From positions 1-64,000 of the forward strand of contig JAFRBA010000246.1 of assembly GCA_017405115.1 (NCBI GenBank): a stretch of 64,000 bases of DNA, written 5' to 3'. The DNA is from Kiritimatiellia bacterium (GTDB lineage Bacteria > Verrucomicrobiota > Kiritimatiellia > RFP12 > UBA1067). Made by a program: the position numbers and the translations under genes. Positions 53,401 to 60,496 of this stretch are shown one piece after another (position 1 is the first letter of the stretch; each line of letters begins with the position of its first letter). A model generated the notes under the pieces. It saw nothing but the letters and a program-made list of their open reading frames with translations, ran no database searches and was not told where the DNA came from.

Positions 53401-54381
53401 GGCGAGCGCAAAGGCATCTATCGGCTCCATCACAAGCCGCCTGTGGTAGCTCGACGCCATGCCGCCGCCAAGCTCGCAAGTGAAATACGGATACCGCGCC
53501 GCACCTTGGGCGTCTTCGGCCTTCTGCGCACCGAGTTGTTCGGTGGCGATGACGGACGAAGTCCGCGCAGGACGCATCAAGAACGCATCCTTGTAGGAAC
53601 CCGGCATCGACTTCAGCGAACGATCCCAGAACCCTTCCGCATAGTCGCCGTAAAGCGGAATCATCTCGCCGAATGTCGTCTCGGGGCCGTTGAGCCGAGG
53701 CCATCCCGTGCGCGTATACATCGGAACGTCATATCCCGTCTTCACGGCAAGCGCCTTGAGCGCCTGGTAGTACGGCCACGGCCCGCGGCTCTCGTTCTCC
53801 AGCTGCACGCCGACCACAGGCCCGCCGTTCTTCCAGAAGTGCGGGGCGATCTCGGGGTAGAGCCGGCACCAGAGTTTTTCCGTTTCCGCCATGAAGCGCT
53901 TGTCGCGGGAGCGCATGATCGCGCGCACGCGCTTCGCTTCGCCGTCCGCCCACTCGTACGCCTTGTCTACAAGCCAGTCCGGGAAGCCTCCTTCTCGGCA
54001 TTCCCCATGATCCCACGGTCCCAGGCGAACGACCGCCCATAGCCTCGCCTTCTTGACCTCCCCGAGAAACGCGGAAAGATCGCGGTTGCCGGCGAAGTCG
54101 TATTCGCCTTCCTTCCATTCATGGTGATTCCAGAAGACGTATGTCGAGACGATGGAGATTCCTCCGTCCTTCATCGTCTTAAGCGACGCGGCCCATTCGC
54201 CGCGCGGCACGCGCGAATAGTGCATCTCGCCCATGAGCGGGATGATCGCCTTGCCGTTGAGCCGCAGGCACTTGGACGTCACCTCGATTCTGTCGCCGTT
54301 CGGCGCGACGTTCGCTCCCTGCGGGATCAACGCCTCTCCATTGACGAATGCGGCGAAAAGCGCGATACATGCGATGGTCAT
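50407..54381 (-). CDS. Tandem GH35 beta-galactosidase with C-terminal F5/8-type domain
   Basis: 1324 residues with a short signal (MTIACIALFAAFVNG). Two full GH35 units follow each other. Unit 1 (about 30-600): GEMHYSRVPRGEW, WDHGECREGGFPDWL, VVGVQLENES (acid/base) and PYFTCELGGG (nucleophile). Unit 2 (about 630-1190): GEIHYARIPREYW, GPYSCAEWEGGGAPWWL, MVQVENEYGLHGSD and LMCAEYYPAWFDTW. All four catalytic Glu residues look present. The last 110 residues (about 1215-1324, FQILSTHDAKNIASIAEFDFLGADGNP) form a discoidin/F5-8-type sandwich. It would release terminal galactose from pectic or mucin glycans. The start ATG overlaps the uxuA stop (ATGA). Confidence 0.9.
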   Translation of the reverse strand: MTIACIALFAAFVNGEALIPQGANVAPNGDRIEVTSKCLRLNGKAIIPLMGEMHYSRVPRGEWAASLKTMKDGGISIVSTYVFWNHHEWKEGEYDFAGNRDLSAFLGEVKKARLWAVVRLGPWDHGECREGGFPDWLVDKAYEWADGEAKRVRAIMRSRDKRFMAETEKLWCRLYPEIAPHFWKNGGPVVGVQLENESRGPWPYYQALKALAVKTGYDVPMYTRTGWPRLNGPETTFGEMIPLYGDYAEGFWDRSLKSMPGSYKDAFLMRPARTSSVIATEQLGAQKAEDAQGAARYPYFTCELGGGMASSYHRRLVMEPIDAFALAVVKLGSGSNLPGFYMYHGGANPTDTGANMAESQRGRFTNYNDLPVVSYEFQSPVSEFGEPQSSYWLIQALGRFCREYGEELAAEEPVFVDRHETRRGRFVFHNDYVRRLNPDGECWIGIEKDGKVERILDGQALAGRRPPVVGCRRLAVSGLKLIKPAGTPPPVAIGAAGVAAMPEESAWDAAAEYEVPFTAEAGMIEIAYEGDMARLYADGRLVQDDFWKGCPIRYALRRLPQGTKRLTLKVLPWGEGAEKLIFVDGAQSRPAKALRPHTFEIGESEFLLDGKPFLVRCGEIHYARIPREYWRHRLKMLRAMGCNAVGCYMFWNFHEREKGVFKWNGRADAAAFCRMAQEEGLWVILRPGPYSCAEWEGGGAPWWLMGEGETGKPISMRSSDPRWLVPATNWLHAVGRELAPLQITKGGPILMVQVENEYGLHGSDVGYIRALRQSVVDAGFEVPLYACNPPRVIQNGFIPELFQAANFGADPEQRFEIVRKYQPKGPLMCAEYYPAWFDTWGQAHHPPKSDRQFFGPIDWMFAHRASFSLYMAHGGTSFGGWAGCRNPFVPNVTSYDYEAPINEHGKANPSFAKYRERAAKHLNPGETIPDAPAPMPVKAYGTTTLSPFADVAECGGGEKRLEHPVYSEWLGMGFGLVFWGADIPAGVAGDLKVENVHDFGYVYLDCKRIGILDRRHRGVKIKIPDSAKARKLDILVEAMGRINSSSGMEDRKGLDGRVFVGKTAITDWEYELEPIDPDGQENPPGNWRGAFAVDEPADTFVDMRAFNKGTVWVNGKNLGRYWKIGPQQTLYLPGCWLKKGRNEIVVREMLEPTGEPTVAFLDRPILDELHPEADFNIVEREHDKFVGGNEAACGAFPNTDAAQVVTLEKPACGTFFTFQILSTHDAKNIASIAEFDFLGADGNPLTSVDVQISGVDSEEEVRDDGIAENAIDGQVEAYWLSSSRTLPHWIEFRVPDRTEIHGFRYTPRQGKGAGKVKDWKLHVR

Positions 54382-55553
54382 CGCCCGTTCCTCGCTGCCA
54401 TGAACTTGATGCCGGCCTCAAGGCCGCGCAGTTCCGAAATGCCGATGAGCCGCCCGCCATAGTCATAACCGTAATAGCACGTCCGGCCCCGGTCGATGTC
54501 CAGCTTGCGTCCATGGTCGGGACGCACCACTATCTCGCGTCCACGGCGCGACTCCTCCTTCAGGAGTTCCAGCATCAGCGCCGGCATGTCGGTATTCCCG
54601 ACGAGATGCGAACCGCTTTCGCGGAAAACTCCAAACGAAGAATGCACGAGGTTCCTGAAGTGCCCGAAGTGGATGCGGTCGTGGAATTCGCGGAAGATTG
54701 CGACAGCATCATTCGCGGGATTGCCGCCAAGCGATCCCGTGCAGAGCGCAAGACCGACATGCTTGGAGGGACACGCGCGCACCATTTCTCGTATGTCCGC
54801 CGCGCACGACACCACCCGCGGAATGCCGAAGATCGGAAACGGCGGATCGTCGGGATGTATCGCCATGTCGATGCCAGTCTCTTCGAGAACTGGCGAAATC
54901 TCGTTGAGAAAAAGGAAAAGATGCTTCTTCAACGTGGCGCCGTCGATTTCCACGTATTCCTTCAATTCGCGGCGAAGCCCTGCCGGAGTAGCGTCGTCCG
55001 TCGTGCCGGGAAGGCCAAGCAGCAGTGCCTTGGCGATCCGCCGACGCGTCCCAGCTGACGCACGCTTCCAGAGCCGTGCAGCCCGGGCGCGGGACTTCGC
55101 GTCATAGTCGCGCTCTGCGCCAGGACGCTTCAAGACGAAAAGCTCAAACGCGCAGACCTCGTCGGCGTTGTACTCAAGCACCTCCGATCCGTCGGGAAGT
55201 TCGAGATGAAGATTCGTCCTCGCCCAGTCGTGCACAGGCATGAAGTTGTAGCACACGGTCTTCACGCCAACCGTGGCAAGATTGCGGAGATTGGCCTTGT
55301 AGTTGTCAATGTACTTTTCAAATTCGCCGGTGCGCTTCTTGACATCCTCATGGACAGGCACGGACTCAACGACAGACCAGACCATGCCGTTGTCGCGGCA
55401 GGCCTTGGCGACTTCGCGTATGCGCTTCATCGGCCAGACTGCGCCGACAGGTTGTTCGTAGAGCGACGTCACGACGTCCGTGACGTGTGCCTGCCGAATC
55501 TCGCGCAGCGAAATCGGGTCATTCTCTCCGAACCATCTCCAGCCGGCTTTCAT
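54378..55553 (-). CDS. uxuA: Mannonate dehydratase
   Basis: 391 residues from the ATG at 55553, chosen because AAGGGG lies seven bases upstream and the N-terminus MKAGWRWFGENDPISLREIRQ matches UxuA; a longer frame starts 11 codons earlier. The enzyme dehydrates D-mannonate to 2-keto-3-deoxygluconate in glucuronate catabolism, in the cytoplasm. Diagnostic blocks are YNFMPVHDWARTNL, MAIHPDDPPFPIFGIPRVV, CTGSLGGNPAND, IHFGHFRN and VRPDHGRKL. It lies between the response regulator of system 2 and the double GH35 gene, overlapping the latter by four bases, so uronate metabolism is under the same transcript as the extracellular galactosidase. Confidence 0.95.
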   Translation of the reverse strand: MKAGWRWFGENDPISLREIRQAHVTDVVTSLYEQPVGAVWPMKRIREVAKACRDNGMVWSVVESVPVHEDVKKRTGEFEKYIDNYKANLRNLATVGVKTVCYNFMPVHDWARTNLHLELPDGSEVLEYNADEVCAFELFVLKRPGAERDYDAKSRARAARLWKRASAGTRRRIAKALLLGLPGTTDDATPAGLRRELKEYVEIDGATLKKHLFLFLNEISPVLEETGIDMAIHPDDPPFPIFGIPRVVSCAADIREMVRACPSKHVGLALCTGSLGGNPANDAVAIFREFHDRIHFGHFRNLVHSSFGVFRESGSHLVGNTDMPALMLELLKEESRRGREIVVRPDHGRKLDIDRGRTCYYGYDYGGRLIGISELRGLEAGIKFMAARNGR

Positions 55554-55582
55554 CGCAGTCCCCTTAATATCCGCAAAGGACT

Positions 55583-56200
55583 TCACGCCGTCAGGAATCC
55601 GCGCAGATGCGCCTCACGCACGGCGGAGACGCGGTCGTTAACGTCCAGCTTGACGAACACGTTCTTGAGGTGGAGCTTCACGGCGTCCTTCGTGACGCCG
55701 AGCTTGTCGGCAATGGCCTCGTTCGTCAGCCCGTCGCGGAGGTGGGTCATCACCTCGACCTCACGCGGCGTCAGGTCGGGCGTCATCTGCCGCTTACGGA
55801 ACAGCTCCATCACGGGCTCCGGCACGTACTTCCCGCCCTGCATGACACGGTTCAGCGCCACGGTGATCTCCGTCGCATCGCGGTCCTTCAGCAGGTATCC
55901 CTTCGCTCCGAGGGTCAGCGAGCGGTACACGTCGTTGTCGGCGTCGCTCGTCGTGAGCATGATCACCTTCTGCTTCGGGCGCGCGGCCAGTATGTCGCCA
56001 AGGACGGAAATCCCGTCGCGGTCGGGCATGCGGATGTCGAGAAGGACGACGTCGGGATCGACCTTCTTCACGAACTCGACCGCGCCGTCTCCGCCCGGCC
56101 ACTCGCCGACAAACGAGAACTCGCCCTTGCGGACGCCGAGCACGTACTTCAGCCCCATGCGCACGACGGCATGGTCGTCTATCACCGCAACCTTTATCAT
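55583..56200 (-). CDS. NarL/LuxR-family response regulator (system 2)
   Basis: 205 residues from the ATG at 56200, which overlaps the kinase 2 stop (ATGA). Receiver domain with VIDDHAVV near residue 7, phospho-acceptor Asp in VVLLDIRMPDRDG near 54, LTTS and the Lys in LLKDRD. LuxR helix-turn-helix: LTPREVEVMTHLRDGLTNEAIADKLGVTKDAVKLHLKNVFVKLDVNDR. It is the partner of kinase 2 and lies 29 bases upstream of uxuA, so it may control the uxuA-GH35 segment downstream on the same transcript. Confidence 0.93.
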   Translation of the reverse strand: MIKVAVIDDHAVVRMGLKYVLGVRKGEFSFVGEWPGGDGAVEFVKKVDPDVVLLDIRMPDRDGISVLGDILAARPKQKVIMLTTSDADNDVYRSLTLGAKGYLLKDRDATEITVALNRVMQGGKYVPEPVMELFRKRQMTPDLTPREVEVMTHLRDGLTNEAIADKLGVTKDAVKLHLKNVFVKLDVNDRVSAVREAHLRGFLTA

Positions 56201-57600
56201 AAGACGCCTTTCTTCGCAACGATCCTGACGAACGTCCACCGCCCGTCGCGCCCCCACTCTATGCCGAGTCGGCTGCGCAGCGCGCGCTCCCGCATCCCGC
56301 TAAGCCCGTAGTGCCCCGTCTCGGGGCCGAGCGCGCGGTCTATCTCGAAGGGCGCGCCGTCGTTCAGGACCTTGAGCTCGAACCCGCCGTCCGGAAGCGG
56401 ATCGGACGTGAACACGACGCACCCCGCCTTGCCGTGCTTAACGGCGTTCGTCGTCGCCTCTCGGATGATCTGCACGAGGTCGTGGGCCAGCACCTCCGGC
56501 AGCGCGTCTGGAAGTCCGCGCAGGCATTTCCTCGCCCTCACCCCCGTCTTCTTGAGCGACGTCACCATGCTCGCGACCGTATCGGCGAGCGGCACGGATG
56601 CGTCCCCGGCGTTTCGCAGGTTCATGACGGAGCGCCTTACCTCGGCCTTTGCATTCGCAAGCAGTCCCGCCAGCGCCTTCATCGCCTCCACGACCTCGGG
56701 CGAGACTCCGTCCAGCGACTGCACGCCGGCCGCGATCAGGTTGGCCCCCGCGAGATGCTGCTCGATCGTGTCGTGCAGGTCCGCCGCCATGCGCCTTCTC
56801 TCGGCGGCGACAACCTCCATGTCGCGCTTTACGCGCACGCCTCGCCGCCAGAGGACGAAAGACGTCCCCGCAAAGAACAGGACGACCGCGCCGAGAACGC
56901 ACATCGCGGCGGCGACGAATGGGGCCACCGCGTTCCTCTCGATGACATCCAGTGCGTCCACGCCGGAGATCTCGAGCTCGGCATCGAGGAAAAGCCCGTC
57001 GTCCGCATAGCGGTTGACCGCAAGGCCCGTCACGCAGACAGTCTCGCCGACGACGCCTTCCGCGTCGACGACGCCAGGTATCTTTACGCACGCGACATAG
57101 TTGTCGAGTTCGAGGCTCATCACCGTGACGGGGCCGCCCTCGGCACTTTCGCCGCGCATCCCGATCGCCCTTCCGGTGAGCGAAATGCGGCGGTTGTAGA
57201 GGAGACCGCGGCGGAAGTCCGCCTGCTTCACGCTCGACGCAACGGGCAACGTCGTGCTTCGTATGACGTCCACCCGCGACGCCTTGACCGCAGGCAGCCC
57301 GCCGTATCTGACCGTCTGCCCCGAGACGAGCACCAGGTCGCCGTTCTCTGGCGAGACGACACCGTCGCCGAACATCACCATCACGCCCGCGTGACGCGGA
57401 TTGTCCTGCGGCGCCACGACGATGCGGCGCGCTATGCCGGACACGAACGTTACGACGCCGCGCACCGCCGCCTCTCCGCCCTTGGCGACCTCTTCGGGCG
57501 CGAGCTTAAGGAACTCTCGCGGGGACAGCGTCTCGCCGACGCACACTCCGGACAGCACGGCAAACGCCACCGCGACGATACTCTTGACACAGCTTCCCAT
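56197..57600 (-). CDS. NarL-type membrane sensor histidine kinase (system 2)
   Basis: 467 residues with signal peptide MGSCVKSIVAVAFAVLSGVCVG. A 220-residue extracytoplasmic sensor contains NRRISLTGRAIG and ELEISGV, homologous to blocks in kinase 1. One membrane span is near 240-262 (VAAAMCVLGAVVLFFAGTSFVLW). HisKA_3 carries ADLHDTIEQHLAGANLI (phospho-His in DLHD); HATPase_c carries EATTNAVKHGKA and GHYGLSGMRERALR. It is translated from the ATG at 57600, eight bases after TATAAT, so the message is nearly leaderless. It overlaps its response regulator by four bases. Position beside uxuA and GH35 suggests it senses a sugar released from polysaccharide. Confidence 0.92.
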   Translation of the reverse strand: MGSCVKSIVAVAFAVLSGVCVGETLSPREFLKLAPEEVAKGGEAAVRGVVTFVSGIARRIVVAPQDNPRHAGVMVMFGDGVVSPENGDLVLVSGQTVRYGGLPAVKASRVDVIRSTTLPVASSVKQADFRRGLLYNRRISLTGRAIGMRGESAEGGPVTVMSLELDNYVACVKIPGVVDAEGVVGETVCVTGLAVNRYADDGLFLDAELEISGVDALDVIERNAVAPFVAAAMCVLGAVVLFFAGTSFVLWRRGVRVKRDMEVVAAERRRMAADLHDTIEQHLAGANLIAAGVQSLDGVSPEVVEAMKALAGLLANAKAEVRRSVMNLRNAGDASVPLADTVASMVTSLKKTGVRARKCLRGLPDALPEVLAHDLVQIIREATTNAVKHGKAGCVVFTSDPLPDGGFELKVLNDGAPFEIDRALGPETGHYGLSGMRERALRSRLGIEWGRDGRWTFVRIVAKKGVL

Positions 57601-57608
57601 GTGCCTAC

Positions 57609-57617
57609 ATTATACCA
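57609..57617 (-). promoter_or_regulatory. Extended -10 promoter of two-component system 2 operon
   Basis: Minus-strand TGGTATAAT, eight bases from the kinase ATG, the same spacing as at kinase 1. It would drive kinase, regulator, uxuA, GH35 and the permease. Confidence 0.7.
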
Positions 57618-57621
57618 AATC

Positions 57622-57657
57622 GGCGGCACCGCCACCCTACCCCATCGTGGAGGGTGG
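57622..57657 (-). terminator. Double hairpin after the GH28 fusion gene
   Basis: On the minus strand CCACCCT...AGGGTGG (57657-57651 with 57638-57632) is followed by the overlapping GGCGG-tg-CCGCC (57633-57622). It lies eight bases after the GH28-fusion stop and just before the system 2 promoter. There is no T-run, so termination would not be of the classic type. Confidence 0.4.
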
Positions 57658-57664
57658 GTAATGG

Positions 57665-60496
57665 CTACGGAACAAGTTGCCTCGCCTTGTCGCGGATGTC
57701 TCGCATGAGGGCGAGTGGACTTCCAAGTCCAGGGCAGACGTCCTTGCAGAGAGAGCGAACCGTCTCGAAATCGGCTTCGATACCGGCAAGGTCGTCCGCG
57801 TCGAGACGCCCTTCCTTCGCGCACTCGCGCAGATGGAAGTACCGCCAAAGAGCGCCGTCCAGCGCACGCGAGACTTTAAGTTGCGCCCGCAGCCAGCCGA
57901 AGCGCTCGCCCTCGCCCTTTAATTCCGCAAGCGCGGCGTCCTTCTCCGCTACGACTCGCGCGACGTTCTCCTTCGTCGGTGCAAGCGCGGCGATTCCCTC
58001 CGGCAGGAAGAACCTGTTCGTGTATCTAAGAAGCGACTCCCGCCGCTCTGCCGAATTGGCGAAGAACGACTCCGTCGGCGCTCCGAGCCCCAGAGGGGAA
58101 AACGCCGCTACAGTCGCGCGCTCCGTAGTCTTCATCGCCGCGACGACCGCTTCGGCATTCGTGCCGTGGCGCGGCACCGCCCACTCGCGCCAAAGCGCCT
58201 CTACATCTTCGTCCGGATTCCACGAAAGCTGACGCCAGACATGTATGTTGACGGAGTTGAGGTCGTCCGAAAGCGCCTCATACCCGCCGTTCCGCTTGTA
58301 GGAGCCGGCGTACATCATCACGCCACCCTCCGGCGAGACAAGTTCGGCGACGCGGCGCATCTGCCGCGCCGTCTGGTCGACTACCGACGCGGGAAGATAC
58401 TGAAGCCCGACGGTCTGCCCGGTAATCTGCCACTCGGCGATCTCGCGGCGAGGCGCGACGGGAAGAAGCGCGGAGAACGGCGGATCGGGCTGGCAGTCGG
58501 AGTTGTAGACCTTCGTCTGGAACCTGACGCCTCTCCCCGCCGACTTCATCGCCTCGCCCCAGACGGACAGCGGCTCGCCGCTTTCGCCGCCATAGCCGGG
58601 CGCGTGCACCCACTCGTCGCCGAGCCAGTGCGACGCGCCGCTCGCCCAGGTTCGGACTATGAGCTCCTTGCCGAGCGGCATGACCGCGCCCTCCCACGCC
58701 TTGACGGCAAACGACACTTGCCTCCCCCAGTTGCCCGCTAAGCCGTTCGCCTTGCAGCGGTCGCATACGCAGTTGAGCCCGTAGTCGTCCCAAAGGCAGA
58801 CAACGACACCCGCGACACCGCCCTCCGCAATCTCGCGTATCGTCGCGGCAAAATACTCGCGCGTCGCGGGGTCGCTCGGACACATCGTGCCCTTCTCCCA
58901 CGACTTCTGCGGCGTCACGCCCTTTGACGAAGGATGGGCGGCGACAAACTCTTCATACCTTTCGCGGTTCCACTTCGCCGCGTCGCATCCATAGAGGAAG
59001 CCGTATGCGGGAACCTCCAGCGCGGCGCATTCGCGCAGCAGCCTCGCGTCCGGCCGGCCGCGCTTCAGGTAGACGGCGTTGGCGCCGGTCGCGGCGATCC
59101 ACTCCTTGAGCGGCTCCGGCGAACGGCTGACGTCGAGCGCCCGGAACTTGAAGTGAGGGTCTCGCACAAACGGATAGCTCGCCGCGTTCATCCAGCGGTT
59201 CGACTCGTAGTTCGCGTAGAGGAACGCGCGGCGCGTTCCCGCCTTGACGACTAGCGTCGCCTCTTCCCTGTTCCCCGTCTTGTCCGCCGTAGCCTTGGCG
59301 AAGGTGGCTCCCCGTTCCCTGTTCCCCATCCTCTCTACGACATATCCATCGTGCTTCAGCGAAAGGCCGTCCGCCGTCTGATAGAGCACGTTGCCGTCGA
59401 ACTCGAGGTTCCTCACTTCGAAACGCGAGTCTTTGCGCTTCATGTCGATTGCGACCGTCGCCTCGATGACATTTCCCCGGATCGTCACGCCGTCCGCAAA
59501 ACTTTTCAGCTCCCCTTCCGGGCGGCCCTGCGCATTGTAATACTGGCTCCACGCCTTGGCGCTCAAGACCACTGCGCATCTGCCGCGGCAGTTCTCGACA
59601 AGGACGTTCGCATAGTGCTGCGGCGTATCGGTGCGCATCTTCAGGTTGAGCATGTTGCCGCAGCCGTCCATGACGCAGTTGCGCATCGTGACGTTCGTCG
59701 CGGCGGGGCACTCCGAGCCAAGCGTCAGCGCGCTGTGCGTCGGATAGCGAAAGGCGCAGTTCTCCACGAGGACATCCGTCGAAGGGCCGTTCCCAGGAAA
59801 CTTCGCGTAGTCGTCGGCCCACGCGCCCTTGCCGCCCTTCACCACGACGCCGTCGTCGTTGACGGAGATATCGACGTTGCGGACGGTGAACCGGCGACAC
59901 TTGTCGATGTCAATCGCGTCCGTCGACGGGCCTTTTAGCTCCTTGCCTCGCGAATCCTTCAGTATGTCGGCGCGAATTGCGCAGTCGTGGATCACCACGT
60001 CCTCGCAATCGTAGAAGTGCGTCGTCCAGAACTTGGAGTTCTTGAACGTGACGCCAGAGACATCGACGTTCTTTGAGCGAGAAACATAGAGGACGCGCGG
60101 GCGCATGAGATCCTTGTTGCGAAATTCCTTGCCGCGCTTCCGCGCAGCGGCGCGCTTCGTCCAGAACTCCTCCCATGTGTTCGCGCCGTGCCCGTCTATA
60201 ACGCCCTCCCCGGATATCTTGAAGCCGTCGCATCCATCGGCGTTGATGAGCGCGGGATAGTAGAGGCACGTCTCGCCCTCTATGCGTGTCTCGCGCATCG
60301 GGTAGCCTTCGGCCTCGTCGACGCCGACTATCACCGCCCCCTTCTCGAGATGGAGGTTTACGCCCGGCTTGAAGAACAATGCGCCAGTCCTGTGCACGCC
60401 CGGCTTCAGGGTCAACGTCCCGCCGCCCGAGGCGGCGATTCTGTCTATTTCGCCCTGGATGGACAGTGCGGCGGCAATCAGAAGCGCCATCGTCAT
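57665..60496 (-). CDS. GH28-like pectinase fused to a TIM-barrel-like domain
   Basis: 943 residues with a short signal-like start (MTMALLIAAALS). Residues 15-430 are a GH28-type beta-helix (GEGVIDGHGANTW, SKFWTTHFYDCEDVVIHDC, STDAIDIDKCRRFTVRNVDISVNDDGVVVKGG, THSALTLGSECPAATNVTM); GDD of the family is NDD here. From about 470 a second hydrolase-like unit follows (VVCLWDDYGLNCVCDRCKANG), with the CxCxxC motif also seen in the DUF4838 proteins. A repeat insertion at 59264-59328 lies at the junction of the two units. The start overlaps the stop of the GH2 gene (ATGA). Likely acts on pectin; activity of the second unit is unknown. Confidence 0.78.
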   Translation of the reverse strand: MTMALLIAAALSIQGEIDRIAASGGGTLTLKPGVHRTGALFFKPGVNLHLEKGAVIVGVDEAEGYPMRETRIEGETCLYYPALINADGCDGFKISGEGVIDGHGANTWEEFWTKRAAARKRGKEFRNKDLMRPRVLYVSRSKNVDVSGVTFKNSKFWTTHFYDCEDVVIHDCAIRADILKDSRGKELKGPSTDAIDIDKCRRFTVRNVDISVNDDGVVVKGGKGAWADDYAKFPGNGPSTDVLVENCAFRYPTHSALTLGSECPAATNVTMRNCVMDGCGNMLNLKMRTDTPQHYANVLVENCRGRCAVVLSAKAWSQYYNAQGRPEGELKSFADGVTIRGNVIEATVAIDMKRKDSRFEVRNLEFDGNVLYQTADGLSLKHDGYVVERMGNRERGATFAKATADKTGNREEATLVVKAGTRRAFLYANYESNRWMNAASYPFVRDPHFKFRALDVSRSPEPLKEWIAATGANAVYLKRGRPDARLLRECAALEVPAYGFLYGCDAAKWNRERYEEFVAAHPSSKGVTPQKSWEKGTMCPSDPATREYFAATIREIAEGGVAGVVVCLWDDYGLNCVCDRCKANGLAGNWGRQVSFAVKAWEGAVMPLGKELIVRTWASGASHWLGDEWVHAPGYGGESGEPLSVWGEAMKSAGRGVRFQTKVYNSDCQPDPPFSALLPVAPRREIAEWQITGQTVGLQYLPASVVDQTARQMRRVAELVSPEGGVMMYAGSYKRNGGYEALSDDLNSVNIHVWRQLSWNPDEDVEALWREWAVPRHGTNAEAVVAAMKTTERATVAAFSPLGLGAPTESFFANSAERRESLLRYTNRFFLPEGIAALAPTKENVARVVAEKDAALAELKGEGERFGWLRAQLKVSRALDGALWRYFHLRECAKEGRLDADDLAGIEADFETVRSLCKDVCPGLGSPLALMRDIRDKARQLVP
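59264..59328 (+). repeat. Composite repeat: heptamers flanking the 30-base core, copy 3
   Basis: Heptamers TTCCCTG and TTCCCCG (59264-59277), the 30-base core (59278-59307), then CTCCCCG, TTCCCTG and TTCCCCA (59308-59328). It encodes RERGATFAKATADKTGNRE at the boundary between the two hydrolase units. Confidence 0.85.

Noticed and set aside
49243..57657. TACCCCATCG-type small hairpins at 49243 and near 57636 as one repeat family with copies A-C
   Set aside because: They share only about ten bases with each other and less with the TGCCC hairpins, too little to call one family without a genome-wide search.
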